A DNA stretch of 64,000 bases from DATBLE01 sp963775695 (GCA_963775695.1 CAVZJU010000010.1:1-64000), one strand, 5' to 3'. Shown: positions 32,834-41,788, counted from the first letter of the stretch. Program-made: numbers and translations. The notes: generated from the letters alone by a model not told the origin.

Positions 32834-33766
32834 TTAGGGAATCCGCACCCAGAGCTTCGCTGGCTTCGGGGTCGGACGGTGGAACCCGTCGACCCCCCAG
32901 ACGGCGAGGCAGTACGTGCCGGGCGACAACCTCACGTCGGTGCGCTGGAGCCCGCCCGGCCGCACATTCCAGAGCTGCCGTGCGAATGCATGGGCGTCGG
33001 TCGGGCAACGTCCGGCGAGGACGCCGATGACGTACGTCTCCTGCTCGGCCTTCCCGTCGACGAGGAAGAACGGGACGGGGACCGTCGGCGGACGACGGAA
33101 GCTGAGTTCGAACTGGCCCGTGCCGGGAGTCGAGGCGATCCTGACCTGGGTGGGTGCACGCATCGCCGGATAGAGATCGCAGTCACGCGGTCCGCTCTGC
33201 GGGCGTGCAGATCCGCCGTAGAGCGCGACCGCTCCGGCGATGTCGTCGGCCGTGAGTAGGCGACAGCGCCACTGCCAGGGCTTCGCCTGCGCGCATAGCG
33301 AAGGCCCCCGGAGCGTGCCCGTCGGGTTCATCGTCGAGCAGCCGCGCACCTCGTGCTCGAGCCCGAGCACGTGCCCGAACTCGTGCGCGAGGGCCTCCGC
33401 GGCCATGTACGAGTTGCAGTAGGGCGACCGCTCGTCGCGGTGGAAGACGTACACCCGGGGATTGGCCCCGTACCCGACGGTCGCCTCTGCGTTGATCGTG
33501 CACGGGACGCGCGGGAAGTGCTGGATCCTCAGCTGCGCCTGAGCGGCGGGGACGGCGACGAACCGGACGGCCGCCCCGCTCGAGTTCCATGCGTCGACCG
33601 CCTGCTGAACCGCCCAGCTCTGATCGCCCGCCGCGTTGTAGTAGCGGATCACCCCTCCGGGCCAGCGATGTCCGCCCGGATTGAACCCATGCGCGGCCTG
33701 GAGCAGACCAGCTCCCGCCGCGAGCACGGCGAGGACGAACGCGCAGGCGAGACGCGCGGGCACCAC
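32834..33766 (-). CDS. Secreted matrixin-like metalloprotease
   Basis: The product has 310 residues. A signal peptide (PARLACAFVLAVLAAGAGLL) precedes the catalytic domain: GHRWPGGVIRYYNAAGDQSW and AVDAWNSSGAAVRFVAVPAA are typical of the M10 strand/helix start. EALAHEFGHVLGLEHEVRGC is a full HExxHxxGxxH zinc motif, and STMNPTG supplies the Met-turn. Residues from about 200 (QVRIASTPGTGQFELSFRRP) form a C-terminal beta domain. Probably extracellular. There is no propeptide cysteine switch visible. It lies 31 bp downstream of the M3-like peptidase gene. Confidence 0.87.
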   Translation of the reverse strand: MVPARLACAFVLAVLAAGAGLLQAAHGFNPGGHRWPGGVIRYYNAAGDQSWAVQQAVDAWNSSGAAVRFVAVPAAQAQLRIQHFPRVPCTINAEATVGYGANPRVYVFHRDERSPYCNSYMAAEALAHEFGHVLGLEHEVRGCSTMNPTGTLRGPSLCAQAKPWQWRCRLLTADDIAGAVALYGGSARPQSGPRDCDLYPAMRAPTQVRIASTPGTGQFELSFRRPPTVPVPFFLVDGKAEQETYVIGVLAGRCPTDAHAFARQLWNVRPGGLQRTDVRLSPGTYCLAVWGVDGFHRPTPKPAKLWVRIP

Positions 33767-33796
33767 CTGGATCTTTCGGCAGAGCTGCGCTCGCGC

Positions 33797-35290
33797 TTAA
33801 CGGGCTGCGAGCGCGTCCCGGACGTACTCGGTGACCGCCTCGAGCTCGATCTCGGCCGAGGTCAGCTCCTTCAACAGCTCGTCGGCGGTCGGGCGCTGCC
33901 CCTCGGACCAGAGCTCCCGCAGCAGCGAGCCGGCGTCGCGCCGCGTGAACCACGTCGAGCCGAACTTCTCGCGGAAGAACCGCTTCAGCGCCGCCTCGAA
34001 CGCCCACGCGCGCACGTACTCGGTCGAGTAGAAGCCGGCGTCGACGTCGCCGAGGTAGTCGGTCGGACTCGGCTCGATCTTCAGCGCGTCGCCGAGGATC
34101 TCGACGTAGCGCTTCTGCAAGGGCCGCGGATCCTCGGCGGCGTGCAGTTCGAGCTCGTAGAGCACCTTGGCGCAGTAGCGGCGAACGAGGTAGAGAAGCC
34201 CGGTCGCGCTCTCGGCGACGAACTCGCTCGGGCGCGGGACGTCGAGTCGGCGGTTCAGCCAGGCGGCGTCCTGGACGAGGTGCTCCATCAGCATCGCCCA
34301 GCCCTCGGTGACGGCGAAGTCACCGAGTCGCCGCTCCTCGACGGGCAGGTCGGCACGCGTGTGAGCGAAGTGCTCGGTGTGACCGGCCTCGTGGAAGAGC
34401 GCGCGCCAGTCGTCGACGCCGCCGATCGGCTGGATCACGAGCACGACCCGCTGGGGTACCTCGATCGGCGAGCAGAACGCGCGCGGCGTCTTCTTCTCGC
34501 GCTGCTCGACGTCCAGCTCGACGTTCTCCTGGGCGTGGAGATCGACGCCGAGGTCGGTGAGCGTCGCCTCGAGCGCCGGCAGCATCCGGTCGCCGGGGAA
34601 CGAGGGATCCCACTCGGGCGCGCGGAAGACCCTCGCCACGTCGTACCGTTGCGCATCGGCGAGGCTCATCCCGACCCGCTCGCGGAAGAGGCGGTCGCCG
34701 GCGTCCTCCCACATCCGCTCGGTCGCGTCCAGGAAGGCGCGGCACTGCTCGCCCATCTCGTCGAGACGGAAGCCGAACCGGCGATGCAGTTCGACGTAGT
34801 CCGGTGCTCCCAGCGCGTGCACGGCGTCCGTGACCACCTGCGCCGCCTCGAGCTCGAGCGGCAACAGGTGCTCCTCGGTGAGGGCGTTGCGCGCATTCTC
34901 CACGCGCTGCCGCTTTGCACGGTCGGGCTCGTTCGCGATCGTCGGGCGGAGCATCCGGTACGGGATCTCCTCGCCGTCGACGGTCGCCTTCAGCTCCGCC
35001 TCGAGCCGCGCCGATTTCTCCTCGAAGTCGCGTGTCAGGTTCCCGAGGTAGCCCGAGCAGGCGAACTTCCAGAGCTCACGGACGCGGCGGTCGCCGTCCA
35101 CCGCCGAGCCGACGCGGTTGGCCTGGTCGAGACTGGTCAGCTCGCCGAAGCGCTCGTAGATCGGGACGAGGTCGAGCGAGTCCTTGTGGCCGGCGAAATG
35201 GAGGTAGTACTCCTCGTCGATCGCCGCGATGAAGCGGTCCGCCTGCTCGCGGTAGTCGTCCAGCTCGCGTGGGGTCGGCACGGCCGTCAT
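33797..35290 (-). CDS. M3-like zinc peptidase
   Basis: The product has 497 residues. The N-terminal helical half (LDDYREQADRFIAAIDEEYY, HFAGHKDSLDLVPIYERFGE) precedes the catalytic region: DDWRALFHEAGHTEHFAHTR with the HExxH motif (about residue 305). The downstream VTEGWAMLMEHLVQDAAWLN supplies the expected third glutamate ligand. FYSTEYVRAWAFEAALKRFF and GSLLRELWSEGQRPTADELL close the fold. It is smaller than classic oligopeptidase F (~600) and cytoplasmic (no signal). The start at 35290 is 23 bp from the divergent YjbQ gene. Confidence 0.85.
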   Translation of the reverse strand: MTAVPTPRELDDYREQADRFIAAIDEEYYLHFAGHKDSLDLVPIYERFGELTSLDQANRVGSAVDGDRRVRELWKFACSGYLGNLTRDFEEKSARLEAELKATVDGEEIPYRMLRPTIANEPDRAKRQRVENARNALTEEHLLPLELEAAQVVTDAVHALGAPDYVELHRRFGFRLDEMGEQCRAFLDATERMWEDAGDRLFRERVGMSLADAQRYDVARVFRAPEWDPSFPGDRMLPALEATLTDLGVDLHAQENVELDVEQREKKTPRAFCSPIEVPQRVVLVIQPIGGVDDWRALFHEAGHTEHFAHTRADLPVEERRLGDFAVTEGWAMLMEHLVQDAAWLNRRLDVPRPSEFVAESATGLLYLVRRYCAKVLYELELHAAEDPRPLQKRYVEILGDALKIEPSPTDYLGDVDAGFYSTEYVRAWAFEAALKRFFREKFGSTWFTRRDAGSLLRELWSEGQRPTADELLKELTSAEIELEAVTEYVRDALAAR

Positions 35291-35313
35291 CCGGGGTCGC
35301 CTAGGATACCCGC

Positions 35314-35715
35314 GTGCGGCGGATCGCCATCACTACCGACCGGAAGACCCAGCTGGTCGACATCACCGCGCTGGTGCAAGACGCGCTCGCGGATGCGAAC
35401 GGCGTGTCGGCCGCGCTCGTCTACGTCCCGCACACGACGGCGGGTGTGACGATCAACGAGGGCGCCGACCCACTGGTCGCCCGCGACCTCGAGGCCGCCC
35501 TCCAGAAGATCGTCGACGACGGCTGGCCCTGGCAGCACGTCGAGGACCCCGACGGCCCGAACGCACCCTCGCACGTGCGCGGCTCGCTGATCGGCCCGCA
35601 GGTGCTCGTCCCGATCGACGGCGGCAAGCTCGGCCTCGGCCGCTGGCAGGGCATCTTCTTCTGCGAGTTCGACGGCCCGCGCGAGCGGAACGTCTTCGTG
35701 ACGACGCTGAGCTGA
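35314..35715 (+). CDS. UPF0047/YjbQ-family protein
   Basis: The product has 133 residues, full length for the family. Blocks: VSAALVYVPHTTAGVTINEG with the conserved HTTAG-x-x-x-NE, DGWPWQHVEDPDGPNAPSHV with the conserved H and D, and PIDGGKLGLGRWQGIFFCEF. Homologues were linked to thiamine phosphate synthase activity, but the physiological role is unclear. TAGGAT at 35302-35307 lies six bases before the GTG, so the mRNA is leaderless. The rRNA methyltransferase gene follows by 3 bp. Confidence 0.9.
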   Translation: MRRIAITTDRKTQLVDITALVQDALADANGVSAALVYVPHTTAGVTINEGADPLVARDLEAALQKIVDDGWPWQHVEDPDGPNAPSHVRGSLIGPQVLVPIDGGKLGLGRWQGIFFCEFDGPRERNVFVTTLS

Positions 35716-35718
35716 GAC

Positions 35719-37086
35719 GTGGCCGCCCCCGTCTCCAAGGGAGACGAGCTCGAGCTCCACGTCGACTCGCTCGCCTACGGCGGGAACGGCGTCGCGCGGC
35801 TGAACGGATTCGTCGTCTTCGTGCGCCGCGGCCTACCCGGTGACACCGTGCGCGCGAGGGTGACGAAGGTCAAGCGCGGCTTCGCCGAGGCGACCGCGAC
35901 CGAGGTGGTCACGCCGGGTGCGCCGCGGGTCGACGCGCCGTGCGAGCACTACCCCGCGTGCGGCGGCTGCCGCTTCCAGGACCTCGCCTACGAGGCGCAG
36001 ATCGCGGCGAAGCACGAGCAGGTTCGCGACGCGTTCGTTCGCATCGGGCGCGTTGCCGATCCGCCGCTCGAGACGATTCTCCCGGCCGAGTCGCAGTTCC
36101 ACTACCGGAACAAGCTCGAATACTCGTTCACCGACACGCCGCGGGGCGCGGCCCTGGGCTTCCACCGGGCCGGGCGCTGGGACGAGGTGCTCGAGGTCGA
36201 GCGTTGCTGGCTGACCACCGAGCTCGGCAACGCGATCCGGGAGACGGTGCGGGAGTGGGCACAGGAGGAGGGGCTGCCGGCGTTCGACCAGGAGTCGCAG
36301 ACCGGCTACCTGCGCCACCTGGTCGTCCGCGAAGGGCGCAACACCGGCCAGGCGCTCGTGCAGCTCGTCACCGCGCCCGGCGACCTCCAGGGCGCTGACC
36401 GCCTCGTCGGCGTGCTGCGTGCCTTCCCCGAGGTGCGCTCGATCCAGTGGGCGGTGAACGACTCCCCCGCCGAGGTGACGAACCTGCCGACGAACCTGCT
36501 CTGGGGCGAGGAGGCGATCGAGGAGGAGCTGCTGGGGCTGCGCTACCGCGTCCGCCCGAATGCGTTCCTCCAGACGAACACGGCCATGGCCGAACGCCTC
36601 TACGAGCTCGCGATCGACTACGCGGAGCTGACGGGCGGCGAGACCGTCTACGACCTCTATTGCGGCATCGGCTCGATCGGGCTCTCGATGGCCTCACGGG
36701 CGCTGACGGTGTGGGGGGTGGAGGTCTCCGAGGAATCGGTCGCATGCGCGATCGAGAACGCGGGGTTGAACGGCATCACGAACGCCGCATTCTTCGCGGG
36801 GGAGGTCGGACGCTCGCTCGACGACCTGGCCGAGCGGGCGGGGCCGCCCGACGTGGTCGTCGTCGACCCGCCGCGCGCCGGGCTGTCGGGGAAGGCGCTA
36901 CGTGCCCTCGCGCGCCTGGAGGCGCCCAGGATCGTCTATGTGTCGTGCAACCCGACCACGCTGGCCGGGAACGTCAAGGATCTCGTTGGCGAGCGGGCGT
37001 ATACCCTCGTCCGCGTCCGCCCGGTGGACATGTTCCCGCACACGCCGCACGTGGAGTCGGTGTCGCTCCTCGTGCGTGATCGATAG
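35719..37086 (+). CDS. 23S rRNA (uracil-5-)-methyltransferase, RlmD/TrmA family
   Basis: The product has 455 residues. The N-terminal TRAM domain (ELHVDSLAYGGNGVARLNGF) is followed by an iron-sulfur cluster motif CEHYPACGGCRFQDLAYEAQ with three cysteines; the fourth is the C in VERCWLTTELGN (about residue 155-160). The Rossmann part has TVYDLYCGIGSIGLSMASRA for AdoMet, DVVVVDPPRAGLSGKALRAL, and the catalytic cysteine in RIVYVSCNPTTLAGNVKDL. It methylates U in rRNA or tRNA; which site cannot be told from sequence. GTG start 3 bp after the YjbQ stop, so one operon. Confidence 0.92.
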   Translation: MAAPVSKGDELELHVDSLAYGGNGVARLNGFVVFVRRGLPGDTVRARVTKVKRGFAEATATEVVTPGAPRVDAPCEHYPACGGCRFQDLAYEAQIAAKHEQVRDAFVRIGRVADPPLETILPAESQFHYRNKLEYSFTDTPRGAALGFHRAGRWDEVLEVERCWLTTELGNAIRETVREWAQEEGLPAFDQESQTGYLRHLVVREGRNTGQALVQLVTAPGDLQGADRLVGVLRAFPEVRSIQWAVNDSPAEVTNLPTNLLWGEEAIEEELLGLRYRVRPNAFLQTNTAMAERLYELAIDYAELTGGETVYDLYCGIGSIGLSMASRALTVWGVEVSEESVACAIENAGLNGITNAAFFAGEVGRSLDDLAERAGPPDVVVVDPPRAGLSGKALRALARLEAPRIVYVSCNPTTLAGNVKDLVGERAYTLVRVRPVDMFPHTPHVESVSLLVRDR

Positions 37087-37115
37087 GAACCGTCCCAGAA
37101 GGGGAAGATCGAGGC

Positions 37116-38054
37116 ATGCGCTTCGTCCTGATGATCGAGGGCCAGGAGGGCGTCTCCTGGGACGACTGGGTGGCGCTAGCCCGCGCCTGCGAGGAGCACG
37201 GCCTCGAGGGCCTTTTCCGCTCCGACCACTACCAGTCGGTCTTCGACCTCTCCGGCCGCGGCTCGCTCGACGCCTGGGCGACGCTCGCCGCGCTCGCCGC
37301 CGTGACGGAGCGGATCAGGCTCGGGACGATGGTCTCGCCGGCGACCTTCCGGCGTCCGTCGGTGCTGTCGCGGATGGTCGCCACCGTCGACCACATCTCG
37401 GGGGGTCGCGTCGAGCTCGGGCTCGGCGCGGGCTGGAACCAGGCCGAGCACGACGCGCACGGCTTTCAGTTCCCCGCTCTCGACGAGCGCATGGAGCTCC
37501 TCGAGGAGCAGCTCGAGATCGTGCACCGCCAGTGGACGGAGGACGAGTTCTCGTTCCAGGGGCGGCACTACCGGCTGGAACGGTGCCGGGCCGAGCCCAA
37601 GCCGCTGCAACGCCCGCACCCGCCGATCGTCATCGGCGGGGGCGCCGGGCCGCGCGGCGCGCGGCTGGCTGCCCGCTGGGCCGACGAGTACAACACCCCG
37701 TTCGCATCGGTGAAGCAGTGCCGCGAGCGCCGCGCCTCGATCGCGGAGGCGTGCGAGCGCGAGGGGCGGGAGCCGATCCCGTTCTCGCTGATGGCTGCGT
37801 GTTGTGTCGGCCGCGACGAGAGTGAGGCGCTCGAGCGTGCCCGGCGGCGCCTCGAGCGGAGCGGCCGGGACGACGATCCCGCGGTTCTCCTCCAGCAGGA
37901 CGACGTGCTGGTCGGAACGGTCGACCAGGTGGTCGCGAGGCTGCGGGAGTACGCCGACGCCGGGGTCGAGCGGGTCTTTCTCCAGCACCTCGACCACACC
38001 GATCTGGACATGGTGCAGCTGATCGGCGAAGCGGTCGTTACCGCATTCGAGTGA
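37116..38054 (+). CDS. LLM-class flavin/F420-dependent oxidoreductase
   Basis: The product has 312 residues with a TIM-barrel luciferase-like fold. MRFVLMIEGQEGVSWDDWVA, GLEGLFRSDHYQSVFDLSGR, TERIRLGTMVSPATFRRPSV, VELGLGAGWNQAEHDAHGF and PPIVIGGGAGPRGARLAARW are standard blocks. The GLGAGW-x-x-x-EH motif is typical of F420-dependent members (TIGR03560-like). The substrate is unknown. It starts 29 bp after the methyltransferase gene with GAAGGGGAAG upstream and may be co-transcribed with it. Confidence 0.9.
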   Translation: MRFVLMIEGQEGVSWDDWVALARACEEHGLEGLFRSDHYQSVFDLSGRGSLDAWATLAALAAVTERIRLGTMVSPATFRRPSVLSRMVATVDHISGGRVELGLGAGWNQAEHDAHGFQFPALDERMELLEEQLEIVHRQWTEDEFSFQGRHYRLERCRAEPKPLQRPHPPIVIGGGAGPRGARLAARWADEYNTPFASVKQCRERRASIAEACEREGREPIPFSLMAACCVGRDESEALERARRRLERSGRDDDPAVLLQQDDVLVGTVDQVVARLREYADAGVERVFLQHLDHTDLDMVQLIGEAVVTAFE

Positions 38055-38135
38055 TCTTCTTGCAACGGGTTGCCGACTGCACTAACGTCGAACCGTTCCC
38101 CCAGTTACGACAGGCGACTTCAAGGAGCCCGATAT

Positions 38136-38699
38136 ATGCGCGGTACCAGAATCACGGCCCTATGCCTCGCCCTGCTCGCTGCCCTGATGCTGGTGGCGGC
38201 AGGCTGCGGCAGCAGCAGCAAGAACTCGGCCGCAACGACCGAAGCCGCGACCACTGAGGCGGCGACGACCGAGGCCGCAACTACGGAGGAGGCCACCACC
38301 GAGGCGACGACCACCGAGGCCGCGGCCACGGAGGCGACCACCACGTCGGCGCTCGGCGGCCTCGTGACGAGCGGCAAATGCAAGGATCTCCAGAACCTCG
38401 GTCAGAAGTACTCGCAGGCGCTCAGCGGTGGCGGCGCCGGCACGGACCTGAAGAAGACGGCCCAGGTCGTCCAGGAATTCGCGGACGAGGCGCCGTCCGA
38501 GATCAAGGCCGACTTCCAGGTCGTTGCCGACTACATGTCGAAGATCGCGGACGTCGCGGGCAACCTCAAGCCCGGCCAGACGCCCGATCCGGCCACGCTG
38601 CAGAAGTTGCAGAAGCTGGCCACCTCGATCGACACCCAGAAGCTGACGCAGGCGTCGCAGAACATCACCGCCTGGGTCTCGAAGAACTGCAAGGCCTAA
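38136..38699 (+). CDS. Lipoprotein with Thr/Glu repeat linker
   Basis: The product has 187 residues. The ATG at 38136 follows CAAGGAG. RGTRITALCLALLAALMLVA then AGCGSSS is a signal peptide with a lipobox Cys. Residues ~32-72 are tandem TTEA units (12 or so), a flexible wall-spanning linker. The C-terminal ~110 residues (CKDLQNLGQKYSQALSGGGA, VVQEFADEAPSEIKADFQVV, TLQKLQKLATSIDTQKLTQA) are helical with one C...C pair. Function unknown; surface location is clear. Confidence 0.85.
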   Translation: MRGTRITALCLALLAALMLVAAGCGSSSKNSAATTEAATTEAATTEAATTEEATTEATTTEAAATEATTTSALGGLVTSGKCKDLQNLGQKYSQALSGGGAGTDLKKTAQVVQEFADEAPSEIKADFQVVADYMSKIADVAGNLKPGQTPDPATLQKLQKLATSIDTQKLTQASQNITAWVSKNCKA

Positions 38700-39460
38700 C
38701 GACGGAGCGTCGGGGACGGTCCCTCCGCAGGGCCGTCCCCGCTTCGCCGGCGGAGCTGCGCCCAGATCAGGTCCGCATTCGGGACCAGGAACCCCACGGA
38801 GAGCGCCGGCAATGCCGGTAGGCCGGCTACGTCGGCCCAGACCGTGATCGCGATGGTCGCGCCGAGGGCCGCGACCATCGCCAGCCACGTCCACCCGGGG
38901 CGAAGCCTGAACCGGACTGCCGCTGCGAGGTAGAGGGCGAAGAATAGGACGTCGGGGATGCCCAGGCGCGGGCCGCTCGGCTCGCCCGGCAGGGCCCAGT
39001 AGACCGAGAAGTAGTCGAAGACGTTGGAGTGGTGCTCGACGATGTGGCCGGTCGGCCCGCGGAACACGGAGTAGGCGTCGACGAACGGCACGATTGCGGC
39101 GATCACGACCAGCAGCACGAGCTCCTCGAACAGGTCCAGGAACCAGAAGGCAAAGAACGTCACGGCGGCGAGCTTCGCCGCGTTCGCCAGCACCTCGAGA
39201 TCGCCCACCTCGGCGAGCACGGCGAGCACGGCGAGGGCGCCGGCGAGAGGGAGCAGTCCGCGGGCCCCGCAGAGCGGCAGCACGATCCAGTCGAACAGGA
39301 ACACGCCGGGCATCAGCACGAAGGCGAGCAGCGCCACCTCCCACCAGAGCGGAATCTGCGACAGCGAGTCGGCCGAGAAGTACCAGGCCGCCCCGGCTCC
39401 CAGCCAGGCCGCGAGCGCGACCGAGCGCGAGCGACCTAGTAGGGCGGGAGCTCCGCCCAC
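38696..39460 (-). CDS. Polytopic membrane protein (254 aa)
   Basis: About eight hydrophobic segments: WEVALLAFVLMPGVFLFDWI, LLPLAGALAVLAVLAEVGDL, FFAFWFLDLFEELVLLVVIA, VLFFALYLAAAVRFRLRPGW and LAMVAALGATIAITVWADVA. The loop RGPTGHIVEHHSNVFDYFSV is distinctive. No family recognised. The GTG start at 39460 overlaps the upstream UDG-like gene by 25 bp, so the two are co-transcribed. Its stop lies at the end of the convergent lipoprotein gene. Confidence 0.75.
   Translation of the reverse strand: MGGAPALLGRSRSVALAAWLGAGAAWYFSADSLSQIPLWWEVALLAFVLMPGVFLFDWIVLPLCGARGLLPLAGALAVLAVLAEVGDLEVLANAAKLAAVTFFAFWFLDLFEELVLLVVIAAIVPFVDAYSVFRGPTGHIVEHHSNVFDYFSVYWALPGEPSGPRLGIPDVLFFALYLAAAVRFRLRPGWTWLAMVAALGATIAITVWADVAGLPALPALSVGFLVPNADLIWAQLRRRSGDGPAEGPSPTLRR
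38711..38741. terminator. Bidirectional terminator hairpin
   Basis: CGGGGACGG (38711-38719) pairs with CCGTCCCCG (38733-38741), and the loop itself pairs CCCT/AGGG. It lies 12 bp after the lipoprotein stop and within the last codons of the convergent membrane gene. Confidence 0.7.
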
Positions 39461-40026
39461 CAGGAGCCGAGCACCTTGAAGGCGTTCCAGAACGCGGTCT
39501 TCGCCGGCGCCTCGTCGAGCGACGCGTCGATGTCCGGGACGACCAGCGCCTCGACGGTCGGAGTGAACCGCTGCAGGTCGCCGAGCGTCGGCTCGACCTC
39601 GGCGGCCAGCGGGAACTCGAGGTCGTTGAGGAAGGCGAGCGCGTCATCGCCCATCGCGACGACCAGCTTCGGCTGAACGATGTGCAGCTCGCGCGTCAGC
39701 CAGCCGCGTGCCTCGTCGTCGGCAGCGCCGTCGGCCAGCTTCACGCAGTTCGTCCCGTAGATCGCCATCGGATCGACGCGCAGGCGCTGGAGCGACTTGA
39801 GCACCGCCTGGCCCGCGCGGCCGAAGAAGGCCACGCCCTCCTGCACCTCCGAGGGCTGGGGCCGGTGCTTGAGCAGGAAGATGTCGGCGAGCGGGTGCCC
39901 CGAGCCGAGCACCGGCACGGAGACCCCGCCCGCCGCGCGCGCGATCTCGTCTCCGAGCTCGTTGATCTCGGAGATTGCCTTCTGCAGATACTTCTCGTGG
40001 ATCTCGTCGGCGGGCACGGCAGTCAC
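39436..40026 (-). CDS. Uracil-DNA glycosylase-fold protein, active-site motif incomplete
   Basis: The product has 196 residues. VSVPVLGSGHPLADIFLLKH, VQEGVAFFGRAGQAVLKSLQ, IYGTNCVKLADGAADDEARG and QPKLVVAMGDDALAFLNDLE follow the UDG family 4/5 pattern: water-activating loop, A-G-x-x-L, N-C-V-K, and G-x-x-A. The C-terminal leucine-loop motif H-P-S/T-x-x is absent. The corresponding segment reads ALVVPDIDASLDEAPAK. There are no iron-sulfur cysteines. So fold assignment is good but glycosylase activity is doubtful. It is followed by the polytopic membrane gene. Confidence 0.7.
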   Translation of the reverse strand: MTAVPADEIHEKYLQKAISEINELGDEIARAAGGVSVPVLGSGHPLADIFLLKHRPQPSEVQEGVAFFGRAGQAVLKSLQRLRVDPMAIYGTNCVKLADGAADDEARGWLTRELHIVQPKLVVAMGDDALAFLNDLEFPLAAEVEPTLGDLQRFTPTVEALVVPDIDASLDEAPAKTAFWNAFKVLGSWWAELPPY

Positions 40027-40051
40027 TGGGGGCCACGATCGGATTTCTCTC

Positions 40052-41776
40052 CTAGCGGACCCTTTCCTTGGCCTGCGCCGCCCACTTCTGCACCTGCTGG
40101 ACGATCAGGGACTTCGGCCGGCGGAGGATCTCGGCGCCGCGCAGGCTGACCAGGAAGTCCTCCGGGCCGTCGAACGCGCGCATCTTGACCGCGCCGGCAC
40201 CGACGCCCATCAGCACGTGGGCGTCCGAGCCGGCGCCCATGGTCAGGCCGTACTTGCGCGCGAACCGGAGCGCCTCGTCGTTGAAGGACTCGCGGATCAG
40301 GCGCGCGTTGTAGACCTCGAACACGTCGATGTCGGCGAGGTGGCGATGGAGCGTGCGCGGGTCGGGGATCGCGTGCCGCCGGTCGAAGGGGTGGGGGAGA
40401 TAGACGAGGCCGTCCTGTGCGCGGATCGCCGCGATCGTGTCGGCGAACGCGAGCCCGCGCGGGATCTCCTCGTCCAGGAAGAGCCCGATCACCTCGCCCT
40501 GAGTGTCGGTCTTCACCTCCTCGCCCGGGATCACGGTCAGGCCGCGGTTGCGTGCGAGTTCGACCGCCTCCTGCGCCCCGCCCAGGCGGTTGTGGTCGGT
40601 GACGGCGATCGCGCCGAGGCCGATCGTCTCGGCATGGTCGAGCAGCTCCGCCACCTGGATCGAGCAGTCGTGCGACCACGAGGTGTGCATGTGCAGGTCA
40701 CACGTGATCCACGGCCGGCCGGCGAGCGGGTCGCCGTTGCCGCGCGGACGGCGACGCCGGGCCAGTGAGCGATAGAGCGTGTCGAGGTCCGCCGCGACGG
40801 CCGCGTAGCTCTGGCGCTCCGCCGCGGCTCGTGCCTCGGCGCCGAGCCGCTCGCGGAGCTCGGCCTGCTCGGCGAGCCGCGCGACGGCGGCCGCAGCGAG
40901 CTCGGGCTGCGTTTCGACGCCGGGCGGGTCCGCCGACGGCGCGCCGCAGGCCTCGGCCTCGAGCCGGAGCCGTTGGCTGCCCTCGATCGCCGGCACGTAG
41001 ATAGCCGCCTCGCTGAGGATCGCCGCGCGTGTGTCGGCGTCGCGGCCGAGCCTCGAGTGGACCCGTGTGACCAGCCGACGGGGAACGTACGGGCGGCCGG
41101 AGAGCGGCCGTGTGCGGAGCAACGTGAGCTCCCAGCCGGGCAGGTCGTCGAGCATCCGGATCACGCTCCGCGCCACGGGGCGCTCGAGCCCGCGCCATTC
41201 GAGCACGACCTGCCGAGATTTCCGGCCGGGGCGGAAGAGGGACGTGTCGACGCCCGGTGAGACGATCCTGTAGTCGCCGGGGAACCGCTCGCCCGCGGCC
41301 GCGGCCACCTCGTCCGAGGAGGCGATGAGCGCGTCGATCCGCCCGAGCAGCTTCTCGCGCTGGGCCTTGCCCGGTGGGTAGCCGAGGCGCTCCGCCGAGA
41401 AGAAGCTCGCGACCGCGATCGTCTGCGCCGAGCGGAGCGCCAGGTAGGAAAGGCTCGGCAGCCCCGGCTCGAAGCCGTGGACGACGTCGTAGCCGCCGCG
41501 AGAGAGCGCGACGGCGAGATTTGCGCGCCAGCCGACCGGAACGCCCATGCTGCTTCGGCGGGAGATCGGCACAGCCGGGCCGATCGCGATCACTTCGTCG
41601 TCGGCCTCGCCGAGCAGCGACTGCCGTCCGGCACGGAGATCGGCGGCGCGGCTCGAGGGGGCGAGCACGGTGACGGAGTGGCCGATCCGGCGGAGCTCCG
41701 CCGCGACGCCGGCGACGTGGTCGTTGACCTCGTGCGGCGTCGACCATGCGAATGGCGTGACCAGGCAGACCCTCAT
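40052..41776 (-). CDS. Glycosyltransferase (PimA-like) fused to a PHP phosphoesterase domain
   Basis: The product has 574 residues. Residues 1-330 are GT4/GT-B like: MRVCLVTPFAWSTPHEVNDH matches the opening of phosphatidylinositol mannosyltransferases, then GYDVVHGFEPGLPSLSYLAL, GDYRIVSPGVDTSLFRPGRK and IYVPAIEGSQRLRLEAEACG. The donor-binding G-R-x-x-x-x-K segment is not recognisable, so transferase activity is uncertain. Residues ~350-574 are a PHP domain: ITCDLHMHTSWSHDCSIQVA, LGAIAVTDHNRLGGAQEAVE, LTVIPGEEVKTDTQGEVIGL, LVYLPHPFDRRH and MGAGSDAHVLMGVG, with all metal-ligand H/D/E present. It sits downstream of inositol-phosphate synthase in a phosphatidylinositol gene group. Confidence 0.85.
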   Translation of the reverse strand: MRVCLVTPFAWSTPHEVNDHVAGVAAELRRIGHSVTVLAPSSRAADLRAGRQSLLGEADDEVIAIGPAVPISRRSSMGVPVGWRANLAVALSRGGYDVVHGFEPGLPSLSYLALRSAQTIAVASFFSAERLGYPPGKAQREKLLGRIDALIASSDEVAAAAGERFPGDYRIVSPGVDTSLFRPGRKSRQVVLEWRGLERPVARSVIRMLDDLPGWELTLLRTRPLSGRPYVPRRLVTRVHSRLGRDADTRAAILSEAAIYVPAIEGSQRLRLEAEACGAPSADPPGVETQPELAAAAVARLAEQAELRERLGAEARAAAERQSYAAVAADLDTLYRSLARRRRPRGNGDPLAGRPWITCDLHMHTSWSHDCSIQVAELLDHAETIGLGAIAVTDHNRLGGAQEAVELARNRGLTVIPGEEVKTDTQGEVIGLFLDEEIPRGLAFADTIAAIRAQDGLVYLPHPFDRRHAIPDPRTLHRHLADIDVFEVYNARLIRESFNDEALRFARKYGLTMGAGSDAHVLMGVGAGAVKMRAFDGPEDFLVSLRGAEILRRPKSLIVQQVQKWAAQAKERVR

Positions 41777-41788
41777 TGGCCGAATCGT

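Noticed and set aside
38233..38345. Short tandem DNA repeats resembling a repeat array
   Set aside because: They encode the TTEA linker of a lipoprotein; units are 12 bp without spacers, so not CRISPR. No CRISPR array is seen in the window.
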